Shown here: in pieces, positions 1 to 11,444 of the stretch
How positions within the stretch are numbered: position 1 is the first letter of the stretch
Layout of the letters: each line of letters starts with the position of its first letter
Assembly: GCA_942486035.1 (NCBI GenBank)
Contig: CALNXK010000312.1
Location: forward strand, 232,001-296,000
Direction of reading: 5' to 3'
Length of the DNA stretch: 64,000 nucleotides
DNA from: Porites lobata
Taxonomy: Eukaryota; Cnidaria; Anthozoa; Scleractinia; Poritidae
Notes under the pieces: generated by a model
Database searches by the model: none
Seen by the model: the letters and a program-made list of their open reading frames with translations, nothing else
Told to the model about the DNA's origin: nothing
Position numbers and translations under genes: made by a program

Positions 1-193
1 TAACCAGCGATGCTCACTTCTCACCTTCGAGTGTGGCACTGGCGTCGCATCATTTGCACAATTAAAGTTAGTTGGAGTTGGAGCGTGTCACCACTGTCTG
101 AGGCTAGAATCTCCGAGACTCGGTTGGCAACAAAAGTCTTGTACCTCCTCGATTAATCCTTTATCCAGAAAATGACTTATTTACTGTCTGTCC

Positions 194-2562
194 ATAGATA
201 GATAGATAGATAGATTTTAGATAGTTTATTTATAATCACATTCCAACCGGGAGGTTGAATTAGTCGATTATTAACAAATAATTATGATCACTTTAAAATG
301 CTGCCACTAATAAGCTAATATATAACTAAAAAATGAAAAAAACGAATAAACGAGAATAAATACATGAATACATTACGGTAAAATTGTGATTTGTTTAAAA
401 CATAAAAATGAAAAAAAACGAAATCGACATGATAAAAAGCAATCAAAACTTCTAAAGCTATAGATCGGGAACACAGTTTAAGCTTTGAGGGCGTTGGACA
501 TAATAAAACTATTACGGAATCTGTTCGTCTTGAAAACGGGCCTAAATTTCCGAGTGTTTCTTAGGTTCGACCTAGAGGTATTAAAAGAAGAGAGAAGGCT
601 GTGGAGCATATTCTCTTTGTTCTGTACAACTTCCTTAAATAGTTTGTCTACAGGTTCCTGGCGGGGGTCTGAAAATTTAATTAGGCTTGATTCAACTAAA
701 GACTCATTATACGAGCAGAAAGGGAAAATAATGCGCATAGCCCGCTTTTGTACTCCCTCAAGTTCATTGGAAAGATACGCGGGAAGACTGTCGTGAAAGA
801 CAGGACATATATACTCCGTGATAGGGCGAATGCAGGTGCAGAAAAACTGATCTAGCCCACGGGTACCTAGGCAAGAGCGTTTAAGCTGAGACAAACTATA
901 CAGGCGCTTCTTAGCTTTCTTGATAATGGAGTCAATGTGAGAGTTCCATTTCAAATCACCAGAGACATTGAGAACTAGTATTTTGGCAGTGGCAACTAAT
1001 TCAATAGGCATGCCGTTAACTACAACTGGTTCGAAAGACTTAGTATTCTTAGTGCTAAAGTTTATGTGCAGTTCCTTGCATTTCGTCTCGTTTAGTTGAA
1101 ACTTGTCCACGGAAGGGCGGGTTGACCAGGGTGTCGACAGCAGCCTGGATGTGACTGTCTTGGCTCTTGCTTATTGTCTCCGAGATGGTCGTATCGTCGA
1201 CGTAGTTCCAGAGATCGGTGGCAGGAACATCAAGCTCGTTGATCATGATGATTAACAGCCATGGCCCTAATTTTCTGTGCCTTGGGGAACCCCCGCCAGT
1301 ACAACACCCCATTCTGAGAAGCAGTCATGACCAAGTTTAACATGCTGTTTGCGCGGATATCACATGAGCACAACTTCCTGACCAAAACCCAGTGGTCAAT
1401 GAGGTCGAAAGCTTTCTTAAAGTCAAAGAGAACCACCCTCACAGTGGCTCCATTACCGTCAGTGGCACTGTTCCAGGTGTGGATCATGCTAACTAGGGCT
1501 TCTGAGGTATTTGAATCGGGAACGGTGCCAAACTGCCTAGGATCGGCCTTAGCAAGCACGGCGGGTTTGACGTAAAGATCAACCACAAAGTCCTCAGCTA
1601 ACTTGTAAAGGACAGGAGTAAGTGATATTGGTCTCAAGTGCTTGTTTACGTCGTCCACAGGGGTCTGCTTGGGAACAGGGGCAATATCGACTTCCTTCCA
1701 GGACTGGGGTAGTCGAGCCTCGGAGTATGAACAGTTAAGGATATCACCAACCACTTGGACCAGTAAGTCTGCGTTCTCTTTCAAAAGCCACGCAGGTATG
1801 CCGTCCGGCCCTGAGGCTTTAGCCGGATTAAGACGGGTAAGTTTCTTTAGAACCCTGAACTCAGTAACCGTTGGCGGATTGGTGTGTTGCACGTCATCTG
1901 ATGCCTCCGAATGCAGCGGAGAAAAGGACCTCATAGGGGCGAGGAACGCATTGTTAATGGTATTAGCAAGGGCCTTAAGACTAGAGTCAGGCCCTGAGTA
2001 AAAAAGTTTCAAGACTGAAGTCGGTTCAGTACGCGTAGCTGATTGCATCCCGCTCAACCTTTTTATCTTCATTCCACCACCTACGAGGAGCGCAATCCCT
2101 CAGATGTTCAACTTTGACTCATAGTATTTAGGGCGACAGTACTTTCGTAAGCGGTTAACACGATTCCGAAGGCGACGAAAACTAGCCTCGTCACCACGAG
2201 CAAACGCTGTTTGACGATCGTGAGTTAGGGAATTTAATTTTTTTTGGTGATCCATGGTGGTTCATTCGCAATGACCGTCTTGGATTTAGGGGGAAGCAAG
2301 GTATCCATGCCGGTCTTTATTCTTGTTTTGAGCGTGCGCGTTTTCTCTTCGCATGACTCTTTGAGACCTACCAGGAGACCAAGTTTGACTTCCTCAAGAT
2401 ATGTTCGCATGGTCAGACGATTTGTAGCCCGCAGGTCTCTTGTTTTAAGCAGGAACTTATTCTTCGAAAGGTTCTGCCTAGCCAAGCGTTGTACTGCTAC
2501 TGTATCATGATCAGAGAGGCCGAAAGGAGGCAACTTATTGGGCACATCGTAAAAGGTGTATA
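194..2562 (-). mobile_element. Non-LTR retrotransposon (CR1/L2-like LINE), 5'-truncated and decayed
   Basis: On the minus strand the element runs from about 2562 down to a tetranucleotide tail (ATCT repeats, 194-215). A short tandem repeat at the 3' end is typical of CR1/L2-type LINEs. About 260 bp of 3' UTR separate the last stop (478) from the tail. The body is recognisable RT coding sequence broken by frameshifts. The endonuclease half is missing and is replaced at about 2563 by a BEL/Pao scrap. The clade assignment rests on motif style and the tail, not on a phylogeny. Confidence 0.85.
478..2562 (-). pseudogene. LINE reverse transcriptase remnant
   Basis: Reading from 2562 downward, the first piece contains GLSDHDTV, the linker between endonuclease and RT in CR1/L2-type ORF2. 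The RT fingers and palm follow (2072-1230) with KASGPDGIPAWLL, LRPISLTPVLYKL and VVLFDFKKAFDLIDH, the last being motif A with its catalytic Asp. The next frame (1312-1055) holds the YVDD box of motif C. The thumb and C-terminal tail (1110-478) include LKWNSHIDSIIKKAKKRLY and a region typical of jockey-group LINEs. At least four frame changes or stops separate the pieces, including breaks near 2234, 2100, 1300 and 1110, so no active protein can be made. The element has no coupled host gene and looks like a dead insertion. Confidence 0.88.
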
Positions 2563-2740
2563 GCGCATAGTTCTCGAAGGGAATCTCTAACAGCTCTCTC
2601 CTTGCCAATCTAAGACCCAACACTGCCGTAACGAGCTCTAATCTCGGAACTGATGTCGCTTTGGTAGGTGCAACATTCACCTTCGCTGCAATAAATTGCA
2701 CAGTCACTTCTCCATCTCCATATGTGTGCAGCACGTCACT
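2563..2740 (-). pseudogene. BEL/Pao RNase H fragment
   Basis: This minus-strand stretch encodes FIAAKVNVAPTKATSVPRLE followed by a GLRLARRELLEIP-like segment. It is the Pao-type RNase H signature (AK..VAP.K..S.PRLEL) also present near 63650 in the intact BEL element of this window. The reading frame continues without a stop into LINE sequence at about 2563, which makes a chimeric frame. It is a fragment of about 60 residues with no protease, RT or integrase around it. Confidence 0.8.
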
Positions 2741-2811
2741 TACAGCTACATATTCCTACATCAACGCGCTTAACAGGAAATACGTAAGCGATCTAAATTT
2801 ATAGACTTCTA

Positions 2812-3113
2812 CACAAAGTTCCGGTATTCAGTTAGTTATGATATAACTTGTTCCGCCCACACTGTTTTAGCAACTGGAGCTGGCTAATAATGACAGTAAT
2901 AACCGTGTGATTAGTGGTATAGTTGCTAAAAGCGTTGTAACTATCACAAAAAATGTTTAAAAAGCTAAAACATATAAAAACATATTTTAATAGGCGTATT
3001 GTTTCGGAAACTAGAGCACAACGGAAGCTTTTTCCTTTACTAATTACCTCGGTTTTGTGGATGAAAAATAACAAATTTAAGCTGTAGCGTAACCTTAAAT
3101 CACTCTGTTATAA
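2812..3113. repeat. Left half of a 0.58-kb interspersed repeat, split by insertion
   Basis: The sequence matches 10062-10370 in the same orientation over about 300 bp; one shared stretch is GTTATGATATAACTT. The match stops at the TTAA flanking the inverted-repeat element and resumes at 7521 on its far side. No coding potential was seen. Confidence 0.85.
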
Positions 3114-4401
3114 TTAAGAGCGAATGCACAGAAAAATCGAGCAAAATCGGCAAATCGTGGCCACAGCTCAAAACCTAACTTACCCTCATTTTCAGTCTGT
3201 AATAAGGTTTTAATGAGTTTATAACACTGCTGAGGTTTAAATTTCAAAATGCGGCCGAGTTTCAGAATTATTTGAGATTTTCGATTTCAACGGTCAGGAG
3301 GCCTAAAATTAGCCGCCGAACTCGGGAAAATAGCCCAGTGACAGGATTGAGCTGACTTTCATAAACGAGCGAATATATTGGCAATCTTCCACTTAAATCT
3401 CAAAAAGCAGATATCAAACAATTCTGAACGGCACATTTTTTAGATTTAGAGTATAAAATATCGACGAACCAGCAGAATTTTGAAACGTAATTTGCATAAT
3501 GCTTATAAATACAACAATTTACCGCTAAAACCAAAATCGAATTTTCTATATGGGGGAATTCTCCAAATCACCCCAAATCCCGCTTACTACCTAATGAGAT
3601 ATGGTACTTCAACATTATCTGAAAGTTAGTCTGGTGTTCTTGCGAACGCTTGTAAAATAGACTGATTATTTTGAGGTTATTTCGCCCCAAACAACCGCTA
3701 ATTGACCCCAGGGTCAATTCATACGTGCACGTCACCTTAGTTTTATGCGTCGATTTGAGCTCGTTAAAAGGGAGAAACTAACAAGATTCTTTTAATATGT
3801 ACCTGTTTTAATGAAATACACGCAATCTTCAAAAGGAGAGGCCGTTCAATGGGTAATTTCTGTTCTTGAGATCTTGTAGATTGCAGCATGGCGTCTGCAA
3901 GTGGACCTGAGTCTAGGTCTGTTTTCCCGTGACTGCGAAATCAGAATAACATCAAGAAATAATTCGCCCTCGAATCTTCGTAAGTGAATCAGCTTTGCAG
4001 TGCCTTACCTGAGATAAAAAGTGGGCCGAATAGCAAAACATTTCTAGCGCAATTAGGATCCTTTGTGGAACGCAGTGTATTGCTGAGCGAAAGGTGAGTA
4101 AACAAACGTGGGAAAGTACGTTACCTTTGATTGCGTGACCAGCAAGTAAACGATAGTCTCCAGCGAAAAATAGGATTCTCAAAATCTTGCTGATGTATAT
4201 TTAACAGTTTGTTACTATAAATTTACACCTGGTTTGTCTAGAACTTTAAACAATGCACATCTGTCCAAGAGTGTAAGAATGTTTCGAAATATCCACCCCT
4301 AAATAACTGTGGGCTACTCCTTTTTCCCCATCACCGATGTGCACTTCCTTCCCACTGTCTTTTGCATGAGGCTTGTATGCCTTTTTAACTGTTATCGACA
4401 C

Positions 4402-4728
4402 TTAAAACTGGCCGTTTAAGGCCTGGTTTAAGAACTTGACGGACTTAAAAAACCGTCGTGAACATGCGCTATTATTGTTGGACTTTGGAAGCTTTAAGCC
4501 CAAAACGATGGTGCAATCTCCAGAAATTTGCCTGGGTCTAATTATAAGACAGGGAACGGGTACTAAGAAAGGGACGGTCTCATTTAGCAACCCGTGGACA
4601 ATCTGGGCATGCTTGCCATCTGTCGCAAGGGCAACCGTTAAGGCCAGGTACGCCGCCCCCACCCGAGAGGGTTGCATGGCATCCACCATTTCAGTCGCTT
4701 TTTCCACATCATGACCTTCAATTATCAT
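4402..4728 (-). CDS. Hypothetical 108-residue open frame in the centre of the TTAA element
   Basis: The frame is open with an ATG start. Its first 65 residues look protein-like (balanced composition, segments such as VEKATEMVDAMQPSRVGAAY), and the rest is less convincing. I do not recognise a family. It could be a captured host exon, an accessory reading frame of the transposon, or chance. No splice-site pair or promoter stands out. Confidence 0.2.
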   Translation of the reverse strand: MIIEGHDVEKATEMVDAMQPSRVGAAYLALTVALATDGKHAQIVHGLLNETVPFLVPVPCLIIRPRQISGDCTIVLGLKLPKSNNNSACSRRFFKSVKFLNQALNGQF

Positions 4729-5293
4729 GAATTATAATGCGGGCCTTGATCGTTGCCACCTTACCAGAAGTCTAATCTTCGCACTGTTAGACCATGAGAA
4801 TCGCTATTATTATTCCATAAATGCACCATTGACTTTTCCTTGCTCAGCTTCCGGTAAACCGATACTCCGAAGCAAAAATAGCTTTATAACGACTCTATCC
4901 AGGCCAGAACTCCTGATATCAACAAATATCCCCCCCCCCCGCCGCTAAAGAGAGCAAACGTTCCCCGAACTATTCACTTTACCCACCACATCCCTTTGTT
5001 AAGAAAAACAACGCACTCAGTTCACTGGACAAAACGCGCTCGTGAATATACCAAACTATAGCCGTTCATCCTACAAGCAATCTCAGTTTCAGCAGGCGTG
5101 GCCACGTTTCCAGTTGCTGTAAGATTAATTCGACACCTGCAACAGACACTGTAAATTAAATAGCAGCCACAACGCCCTTCTTTGAAACCGTCAGGACGAG
5201 AAGTTTATAAAAGACTTAACAGGTGTGCGCGGCGGTTTCCTTTTCTTCCTTTCCTCCCATTGTAGCACTCAAATTCTGACCCTGATATTAATT

Positions 5294-5659
5294 CTAGTGG
5301 TAATCAATCGTTCCTGAGCCGATAGGCACAAGGATACCAGTTTCTTGCAAAATATGCTGTGACATCCGTTTGCTCATCCTCCTTTCTGCCTTCGGCCGCT
5401 GATTAGGTTTGGTTCTATGCTTTGAAATAACTTTAGGAACGAAACATGATACGCGAGGGGAGTGTCCGGCTAAGGGAAAGTGACTCTCGGTGGTGAAGAC
5501 ATATACTGAGCTTGTCAGTATTTCGTAGCCTGTACCACGTCGCGAAAATAGAACAAGCCAAAGAAAAATAAGAGGCCTTTCTTTCCCCAGCCCCCGCAGG
5601 TTTTTCGCTTTACTTTTTACTGTACAACTGATTCTACCTTTTGGAGCCGGAGCGAACAC
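5294..5659 (-). CDS. Hypothetical 121-residue open frame in the centre of the TTAA element
   Basis: The frame is basic and Arg/Lys-rich towards its C-terminus (KHRTKPNQRPKAERRMSK). No domain is recognised, and no catalytic DDE pattern is visible. It lies in the same central 2.3 kb as the 108-residue frame. The most cautious reading is a chance frame or a remnant of a lost transposon gene. Confidence 0.15.
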   Translation of the reverse strand: MFAPAPKGRISCTVKSKAKNLRGLGKERPLIFLWLVLFSRRGTGYEILTSSVYVFTTESHFPLAGHSPRVSCFVPKVISKHRTKPNQRPKAERRMSKRMSQHILQETGILVPIGSGTIDYH

Positions 5660-5872
5660 GGACGCCCTTGGGGTTAAGTTTCCACTTCATTTTCGGCACC
5701 TGACTAAACGCAAGCGCTGATTTGTGCGCCTATGCTTCGTTTGCACTGAAGTAGCAGTATATGACCACGACAGACTTGCTGCTATCCTTGGTTTGAAACC
5801 GCAATGGGCAAGAACAATTTCTTGAAAAGAGCAAACTATTTCCTCCTTAGCAGACATGGAGAACAACTACTA

Positions 5873-5941
5873 GGACTTAAGCAATGTCATTGCTTAAGTC
5901 CTACTAGACTTGAAAAGAGAAAGCATGATGCTTTCTCTTTT
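5873..5941. repeat. Two adjacent perfect 14-bp inverted repeats
   Basis: GGACTTAAGCAATG (5873-5886) and its exact complement (5888-5901) are separated by one base. Eleven bases on, AAAAGAGAAAGCAT (5913-5926) and its exact complement (5928-5941) are again separated by one base. Confidence 0.95.
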
Positions 5942-7520
5942 TAATGATTTACGGCTAAACAGTACAATTTCATGTAGCTTTTAAGGAAAATTAAATACTT
6001 AGTTGTTTGCAGAATTGCATTTAACAACAAATTACAGAAATTTAACTAAGTTTAGATCTCATAGATAAGAATTGAACGGAAAAAACCTTTGGGGTAAAAA
6101 AGTCAAAAAATAATGTTTGCTGGAAAATCACTTAATGGACATACCATAGCAGAGATATCATGCCTGTAATTTTCTGTTCAATGCACCTTATGACAAGTCT
6201 GACTAATCCACTGGTAACCCATGCCTTAAACCGCCTTGAACCTTAAAATTTGATCCATTTCCCTTTCATGCGTAGTACAAATATATCTTCTGAACACTCC
6301 GGGGTTGGAGGTAAAATCAGAAGAACAGAACATTCAGTTTCTGTACCATTTTTAAAAGTGGGACAGTATGTTTGCTAATCATCTTAGTTAACCGCTTTTA
6401 AAATAGGACAAAAGGACACCTGGTCATACAGGAAAATGAATTTACTGTATCCCGAAAGCTTTGGTTTCCCGTGCACTTATTTTTCGCAGGAGACAATCGA
6501 TAATTGCCTGGTCACGCAATCGGAGGTGAGTAACTAATTTTAAAAAAGTCATTCATACCATCGCCGCTTAGCAAATACACTACGTGCTGCAAAGGATCCA
6601 AATTGCGCTAGAATGTTTTCCTATTCGGCCCACTTTTTATCTCAGGTAAGGCACTGCAAAGCTGATTCACTTACGAAGGTTCGAGCGAGAATTATTTCAT
6701 GATGTTATTCTGATTTCGCAGTCACGGGAAAACAGACCTAGACTCAGGTCCAGTCGCAGACGCCATGGTACAATCTACAAGATCTCAAGAACAGAAATTA
6801 TCCATTGAACGGCCTCTCCTTTTGAAGATTGCGTGTATTTCATTAAAACAGGTACATATTAAAAGAATCTTGTTAGTTTCTCCCTTAATCGACGCATAAA
6901 ACTAAGGTGACGTGCACGTATGAATTGACCCTGGGGTCAATTAGCGGTTGTTTGGGGCGAAATAACCTCAAAATAATCAGTCTATTTTACAAGCGTTCGC
7001 AAGAACACCAGACTAACTTTCAGATAATGTTGAAGTACCATATCTCATTAGGTAGTAAACGGGATTTGGGGTGATTTGGAGAATTCCCCCATATAGAAAA
7101 TTCGATTTTGGTTTTAGCGGTAAATTGTTGTATTTTTAAGCATTATGCAAATTACGTTTCAAAATTGTGCTCGTTCGTCGATATTTTATTCTCAAAATCT
7201 AAAAAAATGTGCTGTTTAGAAATTGTTAATATCTGTTTTTTGAGATTTAAGTGGAAGATTGCCAATATATTCGCTCGTTTATGAAAGTCAGCTCATTTCT
7301 GTCGCTAGGCTATATTGCCGTGTTCGGCGGCTAATTTTAGGCCCGCAGACCGTTGAAATCGAAAATCTCAAATAATTCCCAAATTCGGCCGCATTTTGAA
7401 ATTTAAACCTCAGCAGTGTTATAAATTCATTAAAACCTTATTACAGACTTAAAATGAGGGTAGGTTAGGTTTTGAGCTGTGGCCACGGTTTGCTCGATTT
7501 TTCTGTGCATTCGCTCTTAA

Positions 7521-7797
7521 TCTGTTAACTAGCAAAAGCACAAACATCGCTCAAAAAGAAATTGAAATAGAGAATATAAATTATTCGAAATTTTTTTCTT
7601 AAAAGTTTTTCTTTATTTGTAAAATCAAATAAGTGCAATGAATGTGTGAACTTTGGATATATGAAAATGCCTGGTACTGAACCAAAAAAACTTATCTCAT
7701 TCTCAAAGACACCTGCTAAAATGTTTTAAGTAATAAAGTTAGAGCAAAATTTGTAAATTTTCGCCAACCTTAAGTCAGAGCTTTTGCTCACCAAGAA
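7521..7797. repeat. Right half of the split 0.58-kb repeat
   Basis: The sequence is collinear with 10376-10636 (shared landmarks include GAGTGCAATGAAT-like and TTGCTCACCAAGAAAAAAAAG segments). It begins exactly at the right-hand TTAA of the inverted-repeat transposon. Confidence 0.85.
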
Positions 7798-9223
7798 AAA
7801 AAAGACCAAGGTTGTATGCGACATCAAGCATTTTAGTTTCTTTCAAGAAACCGGAGAAAACTTCAGTTTCTGTCTTGTCCACTCGGTAGGGTATATTCAA
7901 ACATGTTTTGTAATTTGTTCGGTTACTATAAACATGTTTTTCATTTTCGATGCGTTAATAAGTTTCAGCAAATTTTTAATGTGGCCAAGAACCTGGAAAT
8001 TTGACGCAAAAACAATAAAAATGGGAACTTTTTTACCTCTTAGTTAGTTCTTTAATAAGAATTTCTGTAAAAATTTGAAATATATTATAAGGATCTCTAG
8101 CCATTTTAAACAACTACCTTTTGCCTTTTAAACTGTGCGTTGAAATTGTTCTAGTTTGCATCTGCTAATTGAGAGTTGGGCGTAATGAAAAGTTCCGCTG
8201 TTTGAATCAACAGTCAAATATCAAACAACATTGCTCACACAATGCAAACGGCGCAGAATTTTTCACAAAGTTGTGCATGTTACCGAGTTCAGATAACTTT
8301 AAAAAATGTTCTTATAAAAGGACTGAATTTTCCATTAAACTGAAATAATATCAGTGTTATGTTTTCGCATTGGCACGAGAAGGAAATAATTCTGATAATA
8401 CACTTTGAGATACGTTCGGGTACTTTATCTGTGCCTTTTTTTCTTTATGAAGATATTTAATTAAACTAAAAAAGTGTTGATACCAGGTTACTAACCTTGT
8501 ACAAAGCGCGATTATACTGAGCATTGCTTGCAGAAGAAACTTTCTCGACAATAAACCAAATCTAGCTTTAACAATGTTTTTTTATTAAACACCTGCAGCC
8601 AAACCCGAAAATGAACTCAAATGACGCTGACTGCTATTCAGAATAAATAAGTACAGATAATGTTCTTTAATGGTGAACAAAACTGACGAGCCGGTGAGGC
8701 TACAAAATTTTAAGTTAATCGAAAGTTAATATTAGTTCTTTATTCTTAACTGCCAATGTTATTGGGACAAAGTTGCCATGGGTCCCTTTATAAATGATCT
8801 TGGAGATTGCCAAGTCCCCATTGAATTTAAAGCAAGTCGGTTGTTACAAACAGATAGCAAAGTCCTACTGACTGATTCCAATTTGACATGAAACTCGACT
8901 CATTGTTTTTAACACTTTAAATAGTCGCACCAAAGATAGCGGTTACTTATTGTTATTTACACTTTGTCGGTAAATTATTGGATAATTAAAGTTTTGCTTA
9001 GCTACTTGCCTAACAGCTAAGGGTGATTTAGGCCAGATCTTTCTCGTTGACAAGTATGCGAAATGCTTTGGTTACTTATTCACATGAGGAAACCTAAATT
9101 CCTTTGTTGGGAGTAAGATATTTTTTCTTCTTAACACTCAGTTATGAAGCAAAGAAAGATCCTCTCGTGCAAATCGTTACGTTTTCAAACTTTTGACAAA
9201 TTTCCATTGATATGACACAATAG
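7798..9223. other. Unassigned AT-rich stretch
   Basis: Only short frames occur (for example 87 codons at 7784-8047 and 64 at 8357-8551), with low-complexity composition and no recognisable domain. No gene, RNA or clear repeat boundary was identified. Confidence 0.5.
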
Positions 9224-9386
9224 GCTGATTTAGCAACAGGATGATGAACGTCAGTTGACGACGGCAAATCAAGCAATTGGCTTGACCAATGACAGTGCAG
9301 CAAATTGCGCACCGGAAGTCATGTTCAGTCCTTTCCGCGCGCTTTTCCGTCGTCAATTGACGTTCCCGTTCGGTTGCTTAATCAGC
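9224..9386. mobile_element. 163-bp MITE with ~40-bp terminal inverted repeats
   Basis: The left end (GCTGATTTAGCAAC then AACGTCAGTTGACGACGG) is mirrored by the right end (CCGTCGTCAATTGACGTT then GTTGCTTAATCAGC). It has no coding capacity. A target duplication could not be fixed. Confidence 0.8.
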
Positions 9387-10061
9387 TCTTACTGTGCTAC
9401 ACCAGCTGAAGTAAAGTGTCAGCTTTAATTAATGTATCTTTATTCACAAAATGCAGAGGCGAAAATTAGCCTTGGAAAATGTTGAGCACAAGAATAATAA
9501 TGAATTGTGAAATTACCTAAGAATATAAACCCTTTACAGACTCCGGTGAAGGGTAATGTGTAAGCACTAACAGAACACATATTTTCCAATGTAATGGTTT
9601 TTAATAAAACCTTTTCTTTTCATATCGTTCATAGACTCTAGGGCATCATGCGATAATTTAATGGGACGGGTAAACTTATCGCTCATAATCAAAACAGTGT
9701 TTCTCCAACATAGATTAACATAAATGAATTTATACTCAAAGTCCAGGGTTTCGCTTGAAAACTATATATGCAGTTTGTACAGCATACTAGCCTTCCATAA
9801 AATACCAAAGATTAATATATTATTAACAATTGAGTTACTTATTGACATGATGTTTTCTTTTCGGAAACATTTAAAACCGAAGTAGTTATCAAACCGTTTT
9901 CTTTTTTAACAATCCTGCTCTGCGTTATTTGACTAAACTGGCGTCGATGCACAACTAGAACAGACAAGCGGGGGATGCTTAATAAAACGAATTTCTTAGA
10001 AATGGTGAAAAATGTTGTACAGAAAATTCGTGAGCCAAATAAAAAAAATTATAAAATTTTA
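9387..10061. other. Unassigned non-coding stretch
   Basis: No frame above background, no tandem array and no terminal inverted repeats were seen. Confidence 0.5.
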
Positions 10062-10636
10062 CGCAAAGTTCCTGTATTCAATTCAGCTAGTTATGATATA
10101 ACTTATTCCACCCACACTGTTTTAGCAACTTATCCTGGCTAATAATGACAGTTATAACTGTTTAATTAGTGGTATAGTCGCTGAAAGGGCTGTAGCTGTC
10201 ACAAAAAATGTTTAAAAAGCTAAAACATATAAAACACATTTAAATAGACACATTGTTTCGGAAATTAGAGCAAAAAGGAAGCTTTTTCCTTTATTCATTA
10301 CCTCGGTTTTGTGGATAAAAAATAACCAATTTAAGCTGCCGTTTAAGCTCTAATCAGGCTGCTGTAATTCATTTGTTAAATAACAAAAGCAGAAACTTTC
10401 GCACAAAAAATATTGAAACAGAGAATGGAAATTAATTTCTTGTCTTTATAAATTCAAATGAGTGCAATGAATTTGTGAACTCGATGTAATGCAAAAGACA
10501 TAGTACTGAAAAGAAAAAAAATTATCTAATACTCAGAGCCACCTGCTAAAACAGTCTCATTGATAAAGCTAGTAGAAAATTTGCAAATTTTCGCAAACCT
10601 TAATTTAGGGCTCTTGCTCACCAAGAAAAAAAAGAC
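10062..10636. repeat. Unsplit copy of the 0.58-kb interspersed repeat
   Basis: The copy is homologous to 2812-3113 plus 7521-7797. At the position equivalent to the TTAA insertion it reads AATTCATTTGTT, a one-base variant of the TTAA target, with no insert. This copy serves as a paralogous empty site. Confidence 0.85.
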
Positions 10637-10639
10637 TAA

Positions 10640-10800
10640 ATACTTCGTATTTCAGTGGATAGTACCTACGAGTGCAAGACTCGACAAAATGCCACTTAAA
10701 CCGGCTAGGACCGACAAGGCGAAGTTCAGTTAAAGATGTGTTAGTTTCGTTTTGTTATATTTTGACTTCTAGGCTAATTAAGTTGGATAATAGGGCTTTC
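10640..10800. repeat. Fragment related to the arm of the 42-44 kb foldback element
   Basis: Segments such as AAAATGCCACTTAAACCGGC and TTTGTTATATTTTGA match 44370-44475 (and its inverse at 42310-42430) with moderate divergence. It is an older relative or fragment of that family. Confidence 0.65.
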
Positions 10801-11444
10801 ATAAGAAACAGACGAATTTTCTAGGGGAAAATAAACCAGGACAAGTTAATACATATATTTATGTTTAGTATATACTAAAACAGTGGATGGCCTTTTTCGC
10901 GCGCTCTGATTGGCTACTTAATCAGTGAATATCCTGCACTATTCACTGATTCATCTCCAGGTTCTCCGAGCGAGCGACGCCAAACTCGCGTAAGTTGCGA
11001 GCAAAATGCCTTCCTGGTTTCCGCCGTAAAAAACAAAGAAATTTCACAACTATTCAAGCAAGCTGTTCCCGAAATACACGAAGAAGGTGACGAAGTTCGG
11101 TTTGGAAGTTTTAACAGATAAAGCTTCGTCTTTTTGACTTGAATTTATCGCTAAAACCGGTGAAAAAGGTTTTGTTTACAAATGTAAATTAAGGTGAAGT
11201 CTTGCGTTACTTTATTTAGTTGACTTGCTCATAAATAAGCTTAAAACTAAATTTAATGATCCTTTTTTTACAGAATGATTACAACAAGAATTCAGAATTC
11301 CTTTTGAAGAAAGTTCCCCGCAAGAGCTAAACAAATACCTTCAAAAGTTCTATTTGTCGCAAGAAAAAGCCACGACAGCGGCGTTCAGTCAGTTCATTCA
11401 GTTAAAAATAATCATTTTTGTGCTCAATTATCTCACAGTTTCAG
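10801..11444. other. Unassigned stretch with a short hairpin
   Basis: Apart from a 10-bp inverted repeat (TCAGTGAATA at 10922-10931 and its complement at 10940-10949) beside a CGCGCGCTCTGATTGG-like repeat fragment, nothing is recognised. Confidence 0.45.

Larger units (their letters stand above)
3118..7516. mobile_element. 4.4-kb DNA transposon with ~1-kb terminal inverted repeats and TTAA target duplication
   Basis: The ends are GAGCGAATGCACAG and its complement, immediately flanked by TTAA on both sides (3114-3117 and 7517-7520). The left arm spans about 3118-4173 and the right arm about 6477-7516. They are inverted copies of about 1.05 kb with scattered substitutions and indels, and are least alike at the inner ends. 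The 2.3-kb centre has no recognisable transposase. TTAA duplications are used by piggyBac and Kolobok elements, and the termini do not start with the piggyBac CCY. A non-autonomous Kolobok-like or unclassified TTAA element is therefore the better guess. The unsplit repeat copy at 10062-10636 shows the pre-insertion state. Confidence 0.85.
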
